Shown here: one piece after another, positions 6,616-14,676 of the stretch
Numbering within the stretch: the first letter of the stretch is position 1
How the letters are laid out: the number at the start of each line of letters is the position of its first letter
Assembly: GCA_027449865.1 (NCBI GenBank)
Contig: DAIDKV010000107.1
Coordinates: 1 to 41,971 of the forward strand
DNA from: Planctomycetales bacterium
GTDB lineage: Bacteria; Planctomycetota; Planctomycetia; Isosphaerales; Isosphaeraceae
DNA length: 41,971 nt
Direction: 5' to 3'
Program-made: the position numbers and the translations under genes
Notes under the pieces: generated by a model
Databases searched by the model: none
Told to the model about the DNA's origin: nothing
What the model saw: the letters and a program-made list of their open reading frames with translations, nothing else

Positions 6616-9600
6616 GGTTGCCTCACGCCGTTGACGGTGACGCTGTAAACACGCTGCGGGTCGCGGGCCTGAACGCCAGCGATCTCCACGGAGACGAACC
6701 GCTCGCCTGGGGCGGTCGGGTCGCGGTGGCCGGTGAGCCGATGGGCCGCATACCCGGACCGGGTCGTCATATCGACCACTACCTCGGGCTGGCCGTCGGT
6801 GACCGCCACGCCGTCCTGATCGATGGTCCGGGCCCACTTCTTCGGCTCGGTGTGGTGGTCGAAGTACATCCGCATGCTGACCGAGGACTGGTTGCGGAGC
6901 GGCTGGAAAACCAGCTCCACGTCGCGGCTGTTGTCTTCCTGTTCGTCCGCGAACCGGAACCACCCCGACTGCCACGTCCAGTTGATCCCGCCGATCTGGT
7001 AGACGCTGCTCGCGTCCGGGGTCGTCAGCCATGGGCGATCGAGCTTGAGCTGTGTCGAGGTGTTCGACACGATCTTCCGCTGCTGACCGAACCCTCGCCC
7101 CTCGGCGATCGAGACCGGGGCACCGGCGAGGTTGGCCGGGAACGGTGCCGACGAGTCGTTCAGGGTCAGCGGGCCGGCTGAGGTCACGTAGCCGCGAAGG
7201 CCATTCCCGTCCGGGACCACGTCGAGCGCCCCTTCGCCGAGGCAGAGGACCCGGCGAGCCTCCGACCCCGCGATCGAGCGACGGAAGCCGATCGTACCGA
7301 CTGTGCTGCTGGTGACGACGAACGGGTACTCCTCGATCCAGAACCGCTTGCGGCGATAGTCGTAGGCGATGGCGTGCCGGGGGAACTCACTCCCAGTCAT
7401 CGCGACGAACCACCGGATCGTGTCCTTCACCGGGTCGTGGGCCGCATGCCAGAGCCGCTGGTCCGCCTGCCAGTTGACTTGCAGTCCGCCGAGGCTCGAC
7501 TGCTGGAAGATGGTCTGGATCGGCGTACTGATCGGCTCGGCGTCCTGGCCGTCGAAGGCGTACAGGCCGATCTCGTCGAGGAGATAGGCCGTGTCCTCCA
7601 CCTGGACGTGGCATCGGTTGTTGACGCACCCCCGGCGGGTCGTGAGGAACACGAAGCCGTCGCGGGCCGGTTCCGACTGGAAGGTGAACTTGTAGAGGTG
7701 CCGCTTCTCCAGGACGTACAGGAAGCTCCCCTTGATCATCAGGCCGGTGATCTCGTCCGAGTCCTCCGGCAGCGAGATCGCGTTCCACGGCGGCCACGCT
7801 TCGGGCAAGGCCGGCTCGCTGTAGTAGACGAACTTCCGCTCGCCCGGGGCTGGCCGGATCGAGTAGCTCGTGAACGGCCCGGTGGCATCCGTCACCGTCT
7901 CGATCGTGGTGATGATCTGGCTGACCGGATCGACCGAGGCGATCTCGTAGGAGCTGGTCGCCCCCGCCATGTAGATCATCCGTCCGGCCATCGTCGGCAC
8001 CCAGTTCGTGCCGACCCCCTGGATCGAGTTGGTGCCGAGGAGCGGGTAGCAGTTCCCCTTCGTGTACGCCACGTCGCCGGCCGCGAAGATCCGGCCGAGG
8101 TGGGCCGCGATCACCGCCTTGTGGGCCGGCGGGACTCCGTAACGGTTGGCGTAGGGCGTCTCGGTCGAGGTGAAGAGCGGGAGGGCTTGGCCGGCTGCAA
8201 GCTCCGGATCGGTCTTGGTCGAGGTGAAGGCCGGCGAGGTCAGATCCGTGGTGTCGATGTCCACGTAGAGCGTCTCGGCGTTGCCGTCCAGGTTGCGGAG
8301 GATCTGGCGACGGGCCACCTTGGGCTCGGTCGGCGTCGGCACCGAGCCGTACAGGACCGTGCTGATCCCCATGACCCACCGGCCACCGCCGAGCCACCGG
8401 AGGCTGCCGGTCGAGTATGGTATCGAGAAGTTGTCGGCGTCGATGACCGTAATCGGCCAGATGCCGTTGATCGGCAGCCCCCGCACGCCCTCGATGATCA
8501 CGGAGTCGCCGGCCGAGAGTCCATGTCGCGGCGAGGTGATCTGACCGCCCTGGCTGATCGCGGTGATGATCCCGTCGCTGCCAAAGTCCACCATGTTCGA
8601 GACGGGGCTGAGGTTCGAGACGTTGCCGTAGATGTCGATGAACCGGACGTACGCCACGCGGGGGCCGGTGATCATGCCGAGGCCCACGCCACCGAACTCG
8701 ATCGCCGTTGCCGGGGGCTGGACCCCGGCCGTGTCGGCGCTGCCGGCCAGGCCGTCCCAACGCTGCATCGGGTCGATCCCGTTGGCGACGAGGATCAGGC
8801 CGCCGGGCGTCTCCGCGAACGAGAATGGGAACTCGCCCGAGACTCCAGGAACGAGGACCGTACTCAACCCCGACTGGGCCCCGCCCGGGACGCCGCCGCC
8901 GGCCGGCAGCGAGATGGAGGCGTCGGCCCTGGTCGCGATCGAGAAGCCCGAGGACACCTCGGTCGCCGAGACGATCGAGACCGCCGAGACGGTGTAGACG
9001 AAGCCGCTCGACGCCGCGCCGTAGAGGAAGGTGTTCGACCCCTGGGCGGTCGCCAGATTCAGGGCGGTCGCCGCCGAGACCGAGATGTCGCGGCCAGACC
9101 ACACCGAGGGGCCGAAGGTGATCGTCGTGGCGGCAGCCGATGAGGTGTCGCGGCTCTCGGAGGCCGACGATCCGAGGATGATGCCGGATGCGGCTGAGGC
9201 CGAGAGCATCCGGTTCGCGATCGTGTCCGCAAGGGAGGCCAGGTTCAGGCTGGTCGAGGCCGTGACGACGTAGTTCCGGATCGCCCCCGGGGATGCTGAT
9301 GCTCCGAGCGTGATCCCGGTGGACGCCAGGAGCAGATAGGTGGCTGGCCCCTTGCCGACCGCCGCCACCGTGCTGGCCGGCTTCGCACCGAGGACGAAGG
9401 CCGTCGAGGCGATGACCGTATACGTGTTGCCGCGATAGCCCGAGACCGAGAAGCCGAGCTTCGTTGTGGCCTGGGCGTACTTGGACGAGTTGGCCACGAA
9501 GCTGTTGGGCGAGACAACCAGCGACGTGGTTGCCTGCACCTCGAAGTCGCCGCCGTTGAGCGGAATGGCCGCGAAGGCGATGGAGGATGCGGCCGAGATG

Positions 9601-9731
9601 TGCTTGACCGGGTTCGTCGCCCCGACTGTCCCCGCGAAGGCGAGCGTCGTCGAGGCGACGACCGGGATGCCGTTGTCCTTCGCCGTGGTACGGACGACTT
9701 CCACAACGATCTGGGTGACGCGAAGGCTCAT
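6612..9731 (-). CDS. Tail nozzle-like beta-propeller protein with N-terminal 20-residue repeats
   Basis: The product has 1039 residues. It opens with MSLRVTQIVVEVVRTTA, a start shared with the 611-residue protein further upstream. Residues about 26-275 are around 11 copies of a 20-22-residue unit of the type AASxIxFGSSASESRDxxxx. The rest looks like a podovirus tail nozzle/stabilisation propeller: VPGGAQSGL..LVPG, RVAYVRFIDIYGNVSNLSP, IAAHLGRIFAAGD, KFVYYSEPALPEAWPPWN, FLYVLEKRHLYKFTF, then RRGCVNNRCHVQVEDTAYLL and HAIAYDYRRKRFWIEEYPF. In T7 and P22 the equivalent protein closes the tail channel below the adaptor. It overlaps the upstream gene by one base (TGATG) and the next by four. A short N-terminal segment usual for this family is instead encoded at 14360-14554. 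The assignment rests on motif style and is fairly firm. Confidence 0.7.
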   Translation of the reverse strand: MSLRVTQIVVEVVRTTAKDNGIPVVASTTLAFAGTVGATNPVKHISAASSIAFAAIPLNGGDFEVQATTSLVVSPNSFVANSSKYAQATTKLGFSVSGYRGNTYTVIASTAFVLGAKPASTVAAVGKGPATYLLLASTGITLGASASPGAIRNYVVTASTSLNLASLADTIANRMLSASAASGIILGSSASESRDTSSAAATTITFGPSVWSGRDISVSAATALNLATAQGSNTFLYGAASSGFVYTVSAVSIVSATEVSSGFSIATRADASISLPAGGGVPGGAQSGLSTVLVPGVSGEFPFSFAETPGGLILVANGIDPMQRWDGLAGSADTAGVQPPATAIEFGGVGLGMITGPRVAYVRFIDIYGNVSNLSPVSNMVDFGSDGIITAISQGGQITSPRHGLSAGDSVIIEGVRGLPINGIWPITVIDADNFSIPYSTGSLRWLGGGRWVMGISTVLYGSVPTPTEPKVARRQILRNLDGNAETLYVDIDTTDLTSPAFTSTKTDPELAAGQALPLFTSTETPYANRYGVPPAHKAVIAAHLGRIFAAGDVAYTKGNCYPLLGTNSIQGVGTNWVPTMAGRMIYMAGATSSYEIASVDPVSQIITTIETVTDATGPFTSYSIRPAPGERKFVYYSEPALPEAWPPWNAISLPEDSDEITGLMIKGSFLYVLEKRHLYKFTFQSEPARDGFVFLTTRRGCVNNRCHVQVEDTAYLLDEIGLYAFDGQDAEPISTPIQTIFQQSSLGGLQVNWQADQRLWHAAHDPVKDTIRWFVAMTGSEFPRHAIAYDYRRKRFWIEEYPFVVTSSTVGTIGFRRSIAGSEARRVLCLGEGALDVVPDGNGLRGYVTSAGPLTLNDSSAPFPANLAGAPVSIAEGRGFGQQRKIVSNTSTQLKLDRPWLTTPDASSVYQIGGINWTWQSGWFRFADEQEDNSRDVELVFQPLRNQSSVSMRMYFDHHTEPKKWARTIDQDGVAVTDGQPEVVVDMTTRSGYAAHRLTGHRDPTAPGERFVSVEIAGVQARDPQRVYSVTVNGVRQP

Positions 9732-10867
9732 CAGCTCACCAGCTTAACGCCGGCCTCCATCCCCTCCACGTCGCTCCGGGAGAAGTACGAGCTAGTGGCG
9801 GGGTTGTTCTCCCACACGCTACGGACCGGGGCGTACGTGGCGTTGAGGTTGCCGGATGGGCTTCCGTCGTAGTAGACGCCGCCGATCCGGAGGCTGTTGT
9901 TCATCGTCCGCGTCGTCTCCCCCGCATCGACCCGGTCGAAGCTGGAAACGTGGACCGCGAATATCTGCTTCGGGGTGTCGGGCATCTTCCCGAGCGCGTA
10001 GGAGTCTCGGTTGCCGACGCCCGAGGTCGAGACGTACGTCGTGTCGCCGTCGAACGTCGCCTCGCTCACCTCAGCGTAGTTCGCCACGCCGCCCTGATTG
10101 GGAGTGAACTGCGTCGAAGAGCCGGCCCCGGCCGGCTCGATGCAGTTGACCGAGCAGGCCCCGAGGTAGACCGTGTTCACGCCGGTCGTCGCATCGATGA
10201 CGTACAGGTCGTCGATGCAGAAGATGGTCGTGTTCGCGGGGAATGTGCTGGCGCTGCCGAATGGCGAGCCGATCGCGACGCTGGCGTACGCCGACGCCCC
10301 GGAAGCCGCCGTGACTGTGGTTCCCACGGAATGGTTGACCACCTGGGAGCCGTTGCCATCCAGGTAATCGACGCGAATCTCGATCGACCCGGTGCCCGAT
10401 GTGACTGTCCCCCAGACCACCTTCATCTCGACGTAGTACCACTGGCCGGCGACGAGGGGGCTCGGGCCCGTCCAGTTGTCGCTGATCGCGCCGGATGCGT
10501 TCCTCATCCGGAGATAGCCGCCGCCATCGATGGTGAGAGCAGCGTCCGCGTCGTGGTATCCAGAGCCGCTATTATCTCCAAGGAAGACGATGATATTGTT
10601 GATCGCGTTGCTGCCCCCGGTGCCGCCCGTCGGCATGGCCTCGATCTTGAGCGCAAACCCAACAATCATCGTTGTCGTGTTCGCGATCACCGGGGACGCG
10701 ATGTATCCATAGAGGCTGCTGGCATTCGTCGTGAACGAGAGGCCGCCTCCCCCGGTGCGGGCCGCCGCCGAGGAGATCGCGTACTGCGTGAGGTACGAGT
10801 GCGGCCACTTGAGCGAGATGCTGCCCGTCGCGTAGAAGTCGAAGCTGTCCACGTAGACGACGCCCAT
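9731..10867 (-). CDS. LamG/jelly-roll-like tail protein
   Basis: The product has 378 residues and is beta-rich and Gly/Ser/Thr-rich. Residues 1-225 (VDSFDFYAT; MIVGFALKIEA; GQWYYVEMKVVWG; GSIEIRVDYLDGNG; FCIDDLYVIDATTG) follow the order seen in concanavalin A-like jelly-roll domains of phage tail proteins. The C-terminal part (PNQGGVANYAEVSE..FDGDTTYV) and the end FSRSDVEGMEAGVKLV are common in uncharacterised tail proteins. The likely role is surface or receptor binding, or fibre attachment, inferred from fold. The stop overlaps the nozzle start by one base. A strong hairpin lies just before its ribosome binding site. Confidence 0.7.
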   Translation of the reverse strand: MGVVYVDSFDFYATGSISLKWPHSYLTQYAISSAAARTGGGGLSFTTNASSLYGYIASPVIANTTTMIVGFALKIEAMPTGGTGGSNAINNIIVFLGDNSGSGYHDADAALTIDGGGYLRMRNASGAISDNWTGPSPLVAGQWYYVEMKVVWGTVTSGTGSIEIRVDYLDGNGSQVVNHSVGTTVTAASGASAYASVAIGSPFGSASTFPANTTIFCIDDLYVIDATTGVNTVYLGACSVNCIEPAGAGSSTQFTPNQGGVANYAEVSEATFDGDTTYVSTSGVGNRDSYALGKMPDTPKQIFAVHVSSFDRVDAGETTRTMNNSLRIGGVYYDGSPSGNLNATYAPVRSVWENNPATSSYFSRSDVEGMEAGVKLVS

Positions 10868-10889
10868 GGCGAACCTCCGCTTGCGGAAC

Positions 10890-10923
10890 GGGGCGAGAGT
10901 CGGCCGAAGCCGACTCCCGCCCC
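10890..10923 (-). promoter_or_regulatory. 15-bp hairpin in the leader of the jelly-roll gene
   Basis: GGGGCGAGAGTCGGC (10890-10904) pairs with GCCGACTCCCGCCCC (10909-10923) with a single mismatch. On the minus-strand transcript the loop is UUCG, an extra-stable tetraloop. A second small stem, TCCGC-AA-GCGGA, follows and overlaps the AGCGGAGG ribosome binding site. No T-tract follows, so attenuation, processing or translational control is likelier than full termination. Confidence 0.5.
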
Positions 10924-10943
10924 GCGAATCCCGGCCCCATGCA

Positions 10944-11555
10944 TCAGGACGAGGTGGCCGACACCGTGTACGTGACCTTCAGGGTGTCGCCGTTGTTCAC
11001 GGTCTGCGTGCCGCCGCTGAACGCGGCCGTCGCGAAGAGGTTGCCGGCCGTCCCATTGAGGGTGTTGTCCGAGGTGAGGAAGATCCCCCGGATCGTCGCC
11101 CCGCTCGTCGGCGTCATGGCGAAGTTGACCGTGGTCGTGTTGGTCACGCCCTGGTTGGCCGCAGCCGCCGCCGTCCACTGGGGCCGGTTGGTCCCGGAAT
11201 ACTGGATGTTCTCGACCCAGCCGGTGTGGCTGGTCATCGTGTCGGCCGCAGCGAACCCGGTATAGTTCGCGTTGTCCACGAGGCCGAGATACCAGTTGGC
11301 GGTCTGGGCCGTCCCGCGCAGGTAGACGTTGAGGATGTCGTTGAGGGCGTTGTTGGTCACGCCGTTCTCGGCGGTGTCCTCCCACTTGAGGTTCCCGTCC
11401 TTGTCGAAGCACTCGACGACGAAGTAGCCGCCGGCCTGGATGCCGCCCGTCAGACCGCTCAGGTCCAGCTGGATGCCGGGGACGTCGTAGCTGCCATCGG
11501 CGCGCTCGACGAGCGCATCTGCGTGATCGCAGAAGGCGAAGCCGTTGCCAGTCAT
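10944..11555 (-). CDS. Conserved phage tail/virion protein
   Basis: The product has 203 residues. The central order KWEDTAENGVTNNALNDILN, TAQTANWYLGLVDN, FAAADTMTSHTGWVE, RPQWTAA, then FLTSDNTLNGTAGNLFATAAF and a final GDTLKVTYTVSA matches a widespread family of uncharacterised phage structural proteins that I recognise by pattern, not by name. It is beta-rich with no signal peptide. AGGAGCGACCCAAC precedes the ATG. It sits between two tail-type genes; a fibre- or tip-associated role is likely but unproven. Confidence 0.7.
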   Translation of the reverse strand: MTGNGFAFCDHADALVERADGSYDVPGIQLDLSGLTGGIQAGGYFVVECFDKDGNLKWEDTAENGVTNNALNDILNVYLRGTAQTANWYLGLVDNANYTGFAAADTMTSHTGWVENIQYSGTNRPQWTAAAAANQGVTNTTTVNFAMTPTSGATIRGIFLTSDNTLNGTAGNLFATAAFSGGTQTVNNGDTLKVTYTVSATSS

Positions 11556-11595
11556 GTTGGGTCGCTCCTGAATGGGCCCTAGTTATGGGCCAGGT

Positions 11596-13431
11596 TCAGA
11601 TTCGAGGGCTACGCCCCTGGACGAGCTTGCCGGCCCCGAGCTGGGCCAGCACATAGTTCGACTCCGGCCGGTCGTAGCTGAACACCGAGATCACCGCACC
11701 GTTCGGGTCGCCGCCGGCCACCACCTCGAAGTAATCGACGCGGGCCCACGGCTGTCCCCCGCTCGTGTAGCGGTACGCCACCCTGTATCTACCCAACGGC
11801 AGCCGGAGATCGAGAAAGAGCGGGAGCGAAAAGATCGAGTTCGCCAGGTCGATCGCCGGAATCGAGAGCGTCAGGATCGCCGGAGCGCCGGAGTCGCCGT
11901 AGACCTTCGCGGTCGGCGGTGCGTCGGGCGTCACGATCCGGCCCTGGTAGCCGATCGTCCGGATCGTCAGGTTGACGATCTGCCCCTGCTGGTACTGGCC
12001 GAGGTAGTCGATGTCGTGCGAGGCCATGGGATTGCCTCCGGCTGCGCTCACGTAGAGGCGGGACATTGGGAGCCAGGCCCCGAGCGGGAACGCCGCGATC
12101 TGGCCGGTGTTGTACTCCAGCTCCCCGGTGTGGAGGGCGATGTTGTTCGAGGCGAAGGCGTTCAGGATGCGGATGCCCTCGATCGAGACGCCCATCGTCA
12201 GCTCTGTCAGGGCGGTCGCGTTGACGAACCGCATGCCGACACTGGAGTCGGCGAACGCAATTGAGCTGGCGGCGGACGGGAAAACATCGCGGACCCCGGT
12301 CGCCTGGCCGCCCGAGAGCGAGACCACTGACTCGGCCGACGAGAAGGCGTCCCGGTGGCTGACGCCGGACGGCGAGAGGGTGATCGTGCTGACTGCGTCC
12401 GGGAAGAGGTCGCGGACCTGGGACGACGCGGAGCCCAGCACAAAAGCCGAGGCAGCCCCGATCGGCAGGTCCCTTGCTCCCGGCGTGCTGGACGAAAGGA
12501 TCAGGTGATTGGCGGCGCTCCTGGGCATATCCCGCACGGCGGTCGCTGTCGAGCTGAACGTAATCAGCTCCGAGGCGAACCCGCGATTCTTGCCGTCGCC
12601 CGATCCTTGATAGGAGAAGCCGACCGTCGTGACGGCGGTTGCCGCCGCGTCTCTCGTCTCGGAGCCCGAGTCGGCGAGGGCGATCTGCGAGGCCGCGAGC
12701 CCGGTCACGTCTCGCTGCTCGGAGGCCGAAACGGCGAGGGCGAACGTGCTCGTCGCCGCCGTGAAGATGTCACGGACCTGGCCGGCCGTCGCGCCGAACG
12801 TGATCGTGGTAGCCGCCGCCGCGAACGCGCCCACGAACTCCGAGGATGTCGCGGAGAATGCCAGGGCCGAGACCGCCGAACCGTAATGGTCGGCCGGCCC
12901 GAGCGACGGGCACGCCAGAGAGAACGACGAGGCGGCGGACGGGAAGACGTCGCGACCCTCGGAGGACGCCGACCCGAGCGTCACCACACTGGATGCGGTC
13001 GCCACGCCGACCTTCGAGCCGCCGGCCGCCGGGCCGACCGTGATCGTCGAGGTGGCGGATGGGTAGATGTCGCGGACGGAAGATGTGCTGCCGAACCACG
13101 TAATCGTCGAGTTGGCCGACACCGAGGCGCCACGGAACTCGGCGGCCGAGTATCCGAGCTGGAAGAATGATGACGCCGAGGGGAAGGCGTCCTTGGGCGC
13201 GGAGCCCGAGCAGGCGAAGCTGATCTGACTGGAGGCGGACTGGAAGGCGTCCTTGGGCGCGGAGCCCGAGTAGACGAAGTGGATCGCGGACGCGGCGCCG
13301 ATCGTCGTGTCGCGGCTCTCGGACCCGACATACCCGAACGTGATCAGGTTCGACGCCGAGAGGTTGAACGCGACCTGGGCGGCGGACGTACGGAGGACTT
13401 CGACCGTGACCTGCGATGTCCGGAGTGCCAT
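11596..13431 (-). CDS. Tail protein made of about 21 tandem 20-residue repeats
   Basis: The product has 611 residues. The start MALRTSQVTVEVLRTSA parallels the nozzle protein. Residues about 24-440 divide into about 21 units, nearly all exactly 20 residues (one is 21, the first 22). The loose consensus is A-A-S-x-I-x-F-x-x-S-x-S-x-x-R-D-x-F-P-S, for example ASSVVTLGSASSEGRDVFPS and AASAFVLGSASSQVRDLFPD. The alternating hydrophobic strand followed by a small-residue turn suggests a beta-solenoid or beta-strand stack, probably a tail fibre or spike shaft. Residues 441-611 form a separate beta-rich head (FSLPLFLDLRLPLGRYRVAYRY; ARVDYFEVVAGGDP). No cysteine-rich or enzymatic motif is visible. Confidence 0.75.
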   Translation of the reverse strand: MALRTSQVTVEVLRTSAAQVAFNLSASNLITFGYVGSESRDTTIGAASAIHFVYSGSAPKDAFQSASSQISFACSGSAPKDAFPSASSFFQLGYSAAEFRGASVSANSTITWFGSTSSVRDIYPSATSTITVGPAAGGSKVGVATASSVVTLGSASSEGRDVFPSAASSFSLACPSLGPADHYGSAVSALAFSATSSEFVGAFAAAATTITFGATAGQVRDIFTAATSTFALAVSASEQRDVTGLAASQIALADSGSETRDAAATAVTTVGFSYQGSGDGKNRGFASELITFSSTATAVRDMPRSAANHLILSSSTPGARDLPIGAASAFVLGSASSQVRDLFPDAVSTITLSPSGVSHRDAFSSAESVVSLSGGQATGVRDVFPSAASSIAFADSSVGMRFVNATALTELTMGVSIEGIRILNAFASNNIALHTGELEYNTGQIAAFPLGAWLPMSRLYVSAAGGNPMASHDIDYLGQYQQGQIVNLTIRTIGYQGRIVTPDAPPTAKVYGDSGAPAILTLSIPAIDLANSIFSLPLFLDLRLPLGRYRVAYRYTSGGQPWARVDYFEVVAGGDPNGAVISVFSYDRPESNYVLAQLGAGKLVQGRSPRI

Positions 13432-13454
13432 CGGTCGATCCCCCGCTCACCTGA

Positions 13455-13760
13455 TCAGGTCACGATGAAGCTCTGCTCGTACGCCACTGGAGTCCCGAGC
13501 ACGAGGGCCTTGATGAACACCTTGTAGGAGGTGCCCACCTCGTAGCCGTTGCCGGGGTCAATACTGATCTGGAAGGCGTACAGGCCCGTCTGGGTCGCAT
13601 CCAGAACGGTCGCGATCCCGGTCCCGTACTGCATCAGCCCGGACGGGCCGTACACGCGGAACGTCGGGAGCGAGTCGGCGGCGACAGGCGACTCCTGCGA
13701 GTTCTTAACGATGAGCGATCCATTCAGGATCGCGTTAAGGTTCACGAATCCAATAAACAC
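13455..13760 (-). CDS. Small beta-rich virion protein with probable GTG start
   Basis: The product has 101 residues counted from the GTG at 13760. An ATG at 13766 directly abuts the AAGGAG ribosome binding site with no spacer; the GTG two codons later has the normal six-base spacing, so I prefer it. Sequence features are FRVYGPSGLMQYGTGI, TQTGLYAFQISIDPGNGYEVG and TSYKVFIKALVLGTPVAYEQSFIV, a single immunoglobulin- or fibronectin-like beta sandwich of the kind found in phage tail proteins. It lies between the plus-strand moron and the repeat protein. The function is unknown. Confidence 0.65.
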   Translation of the reverse strand: MFIGFVNLNAILNGSLIVKNSQESPVAADSLPTFRVYGPSGLMQYGTGIATVLDATQTGLYAFQISIDPGNGYEVGTSYKVFIKALVLGTPVAYEQSFIVT

Positions 13761-13871
13761 TTGCATCTCCTTGTGTGGGTGGTCCGCCGAGGAGCTTTAC
13801 GCCACGGGGCCCTGAGAAATCTGGCCCGCGAGTTCGGGGGTTGCTCGTGGCGACGTGAAGCTCGGGGTTGC

Positions 13872-13900
13872 TTGACAAGATTTAGCACGTGATCGAAAAT
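13872..13900 (+). promoter_or_regulatory. Sigma-70-type promoter of the moron gene
   Basis: A perfect -35 TTGACA (13872-13877), a 17-base spacer and GAAAAT (13895-13900, four of six matches to TATAAT) sit in an AT-rich stretch. It points rightward against the surrounding operon and toward the 74-residue ORF about 60 bases on. Confidence 0.7.
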
Positions 13901-13960
13901 GGACTGTGTCAGCCGCGGTGGCCGACATCTGTTTCTTTGGTTTCTGTGTGAGGAAGTAAA

Positions 13961-14185
13961 ATGGTCACGTTTCCTGGAGCATTGTTTTGTTCGAGCAGCA
14001 CAATTGAGGTTTGGATTCGTAATTGCAGGAAGAATGGTATTTCTTTTCGGGAGAAAGATACTATTGATAAACTTGTTAAGGGTGATATTTTCAACCTGCG
14101 GAATTACTGTCACGAACGGGGGTGCTTGTTTTATGAGAGTCGTACCCACTACATCCTCTCGGTGAGTCCATTGATTAAAATGTAA
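13961..14185 (+). CDS. Plus-strand moron gene, 74-residue hypothetical protein
   Basis: The ATG follows GAGGAAGTAAA, a good ribosome binding site with normal spacing. The protein starts MVTFPGALFCSSSTIEVW and continues REKDTIDKLVKGDIFNLRNY; it is basic and Cys-containing (four Cys), with no transmembrane segment. I recognise no family. It is on the opposite strand to its neighbours, in DNA clearly richer in A+T and with unlike codon use (ATT, TTT, AAA, TAT), and has its own promoter and terminator: the definition of a phage moron, a laterally gained gene that can be expressed independently. A longer overlapping frame from 13899 lacks a ribosome binding site. Confidence 0.65.
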   Translation: MVTFPGALFCSSSTIEVWIRNCRKNGISFREKDTIDKLVKGDIFNLRNYCHERGCLFYESRTHYILSVSPLIKM

Positions 14186-14218
14186 AAGCCAATCTGATGG
14201 ATTGTCTCGCGATCGCAT

Positions 14219-14260
14219 GGCCGGTGTAGACTAGCAGTCTACACCGGCCTTCTCTTTTTT
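14219..14260 (+). terminator. Rho-independent terminator of the moron gene
   Basis: GGCCGGTGTAGACT (14219-14232) and AGTCTACACCGGCC (14236-14249) form a perfect 14-bp stem with a three-base loop, followed by TTCTCTTTTTT. The T-tract is on the plus strand only, so the minus-strand operon can read through. Confidence 0.9.
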
Positions 14261-14359
14261 CGCTTGTGCTCTGGCCGGAACCTATTACGAAATTGCGATT
14301 TATGCCCAAAATCGTGGCTGCGGGACAGCCGGAGGAATTCGCTGCTTGCGCGCTATTGA

Positions 14360-14554
14360 TCAGTCGAACTGCACGATCCTGGTGCCGGGGCGGGCCCTAA
14401 GCTCGCCTGGCCGGATGCTCTGGGCGTTGATCTGCTTGATCGACGCCCCGGGCGGGAGGTCGTGCGGGTCTTCGTTGGAGACGAACCCGCCGAAGTCCCG
14501 AATGATGACCTGGCCCTCGGGCATCTTGGGGTCGCTGAAGGTCTGGCGAGGCAT
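14360..14554 (-). CDS. Short protein resembling the N-terminus of tail nozzle proteins
   Basis: The product has 64 residues from the ATG at 14554, which follows CGAGGGGGACTGACC; an in-frame upstream ATG has no such site and would overlap the preceding gene. The core GGFVSNEDPHDLPPGASI, then QINAQSIRPGELRARPGTRIV, is the pattern that opens many podovirus nozzle/stabilisation proteins (DLPPG...VNL...PG.L..RPG). Here it ends with a stop after VQFD, while the propeller part is encoded 5 kb downstream at 6612-9731. It may be a free structural subunit or one half of a split protein. Confidence 0.65.
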   Translation of the reverse strand: MPRQTFSDPKMPEGQVIIRDFGGFVSNEDPHDLPPGASIKQINAQSIRPGELRARPGTRIVQFD

Positions 14555-14556
14555 GG

Positions 14557-14676
14557 TCAGTCCCCCTCGTCGCATCGGCACCAGGGATGCGGCCGGAGGC
14601 ACTGGTCGCAGTGCCCCGGCTCATCCTTCTCGTCTTGCTCGTCCCGGTCGTCGGGCTCGTCGTACGGCGTGATCAT
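14557..14676 (-). CDS. 39-residue acidic zinc-knuckle peptide
   Basis: It starts at the ATG that overlaps the stop of the Acb2-like gene as ATGA, and ends two bases before the next start, so it is coupled on both sides. The first 21 residues are highly acidic (DEPDDRDEQDEKDEP). They are followed by CDQCLRPHPWCRC, with Cys at 23, 26, 33 and 35 and a nearby His at 30, enough for one metal site. No family is recognised. Being placed next to a putative anti-defence gene makes an accessory role possible. Confidence 0.55.
   Translation of the reverse strand: MITPYDEPDDRDEQDEKDEPGHCDQCLRPHPWCRCDEGD

Noticed and set aside
13899-14165. 88-residue frame overlapping the moron ORF
   Set aside because: No ribosome binding site, start at the promoter -10 box, and the in-frame alternative at 13961 has all signals.
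13742-14218. 158-residue minus-strand frame across the moron island
   Set aside because: It has no ribosome binding site, overlaps the moron promoter, and reads as Arg/Pro-rich antisense sequence.
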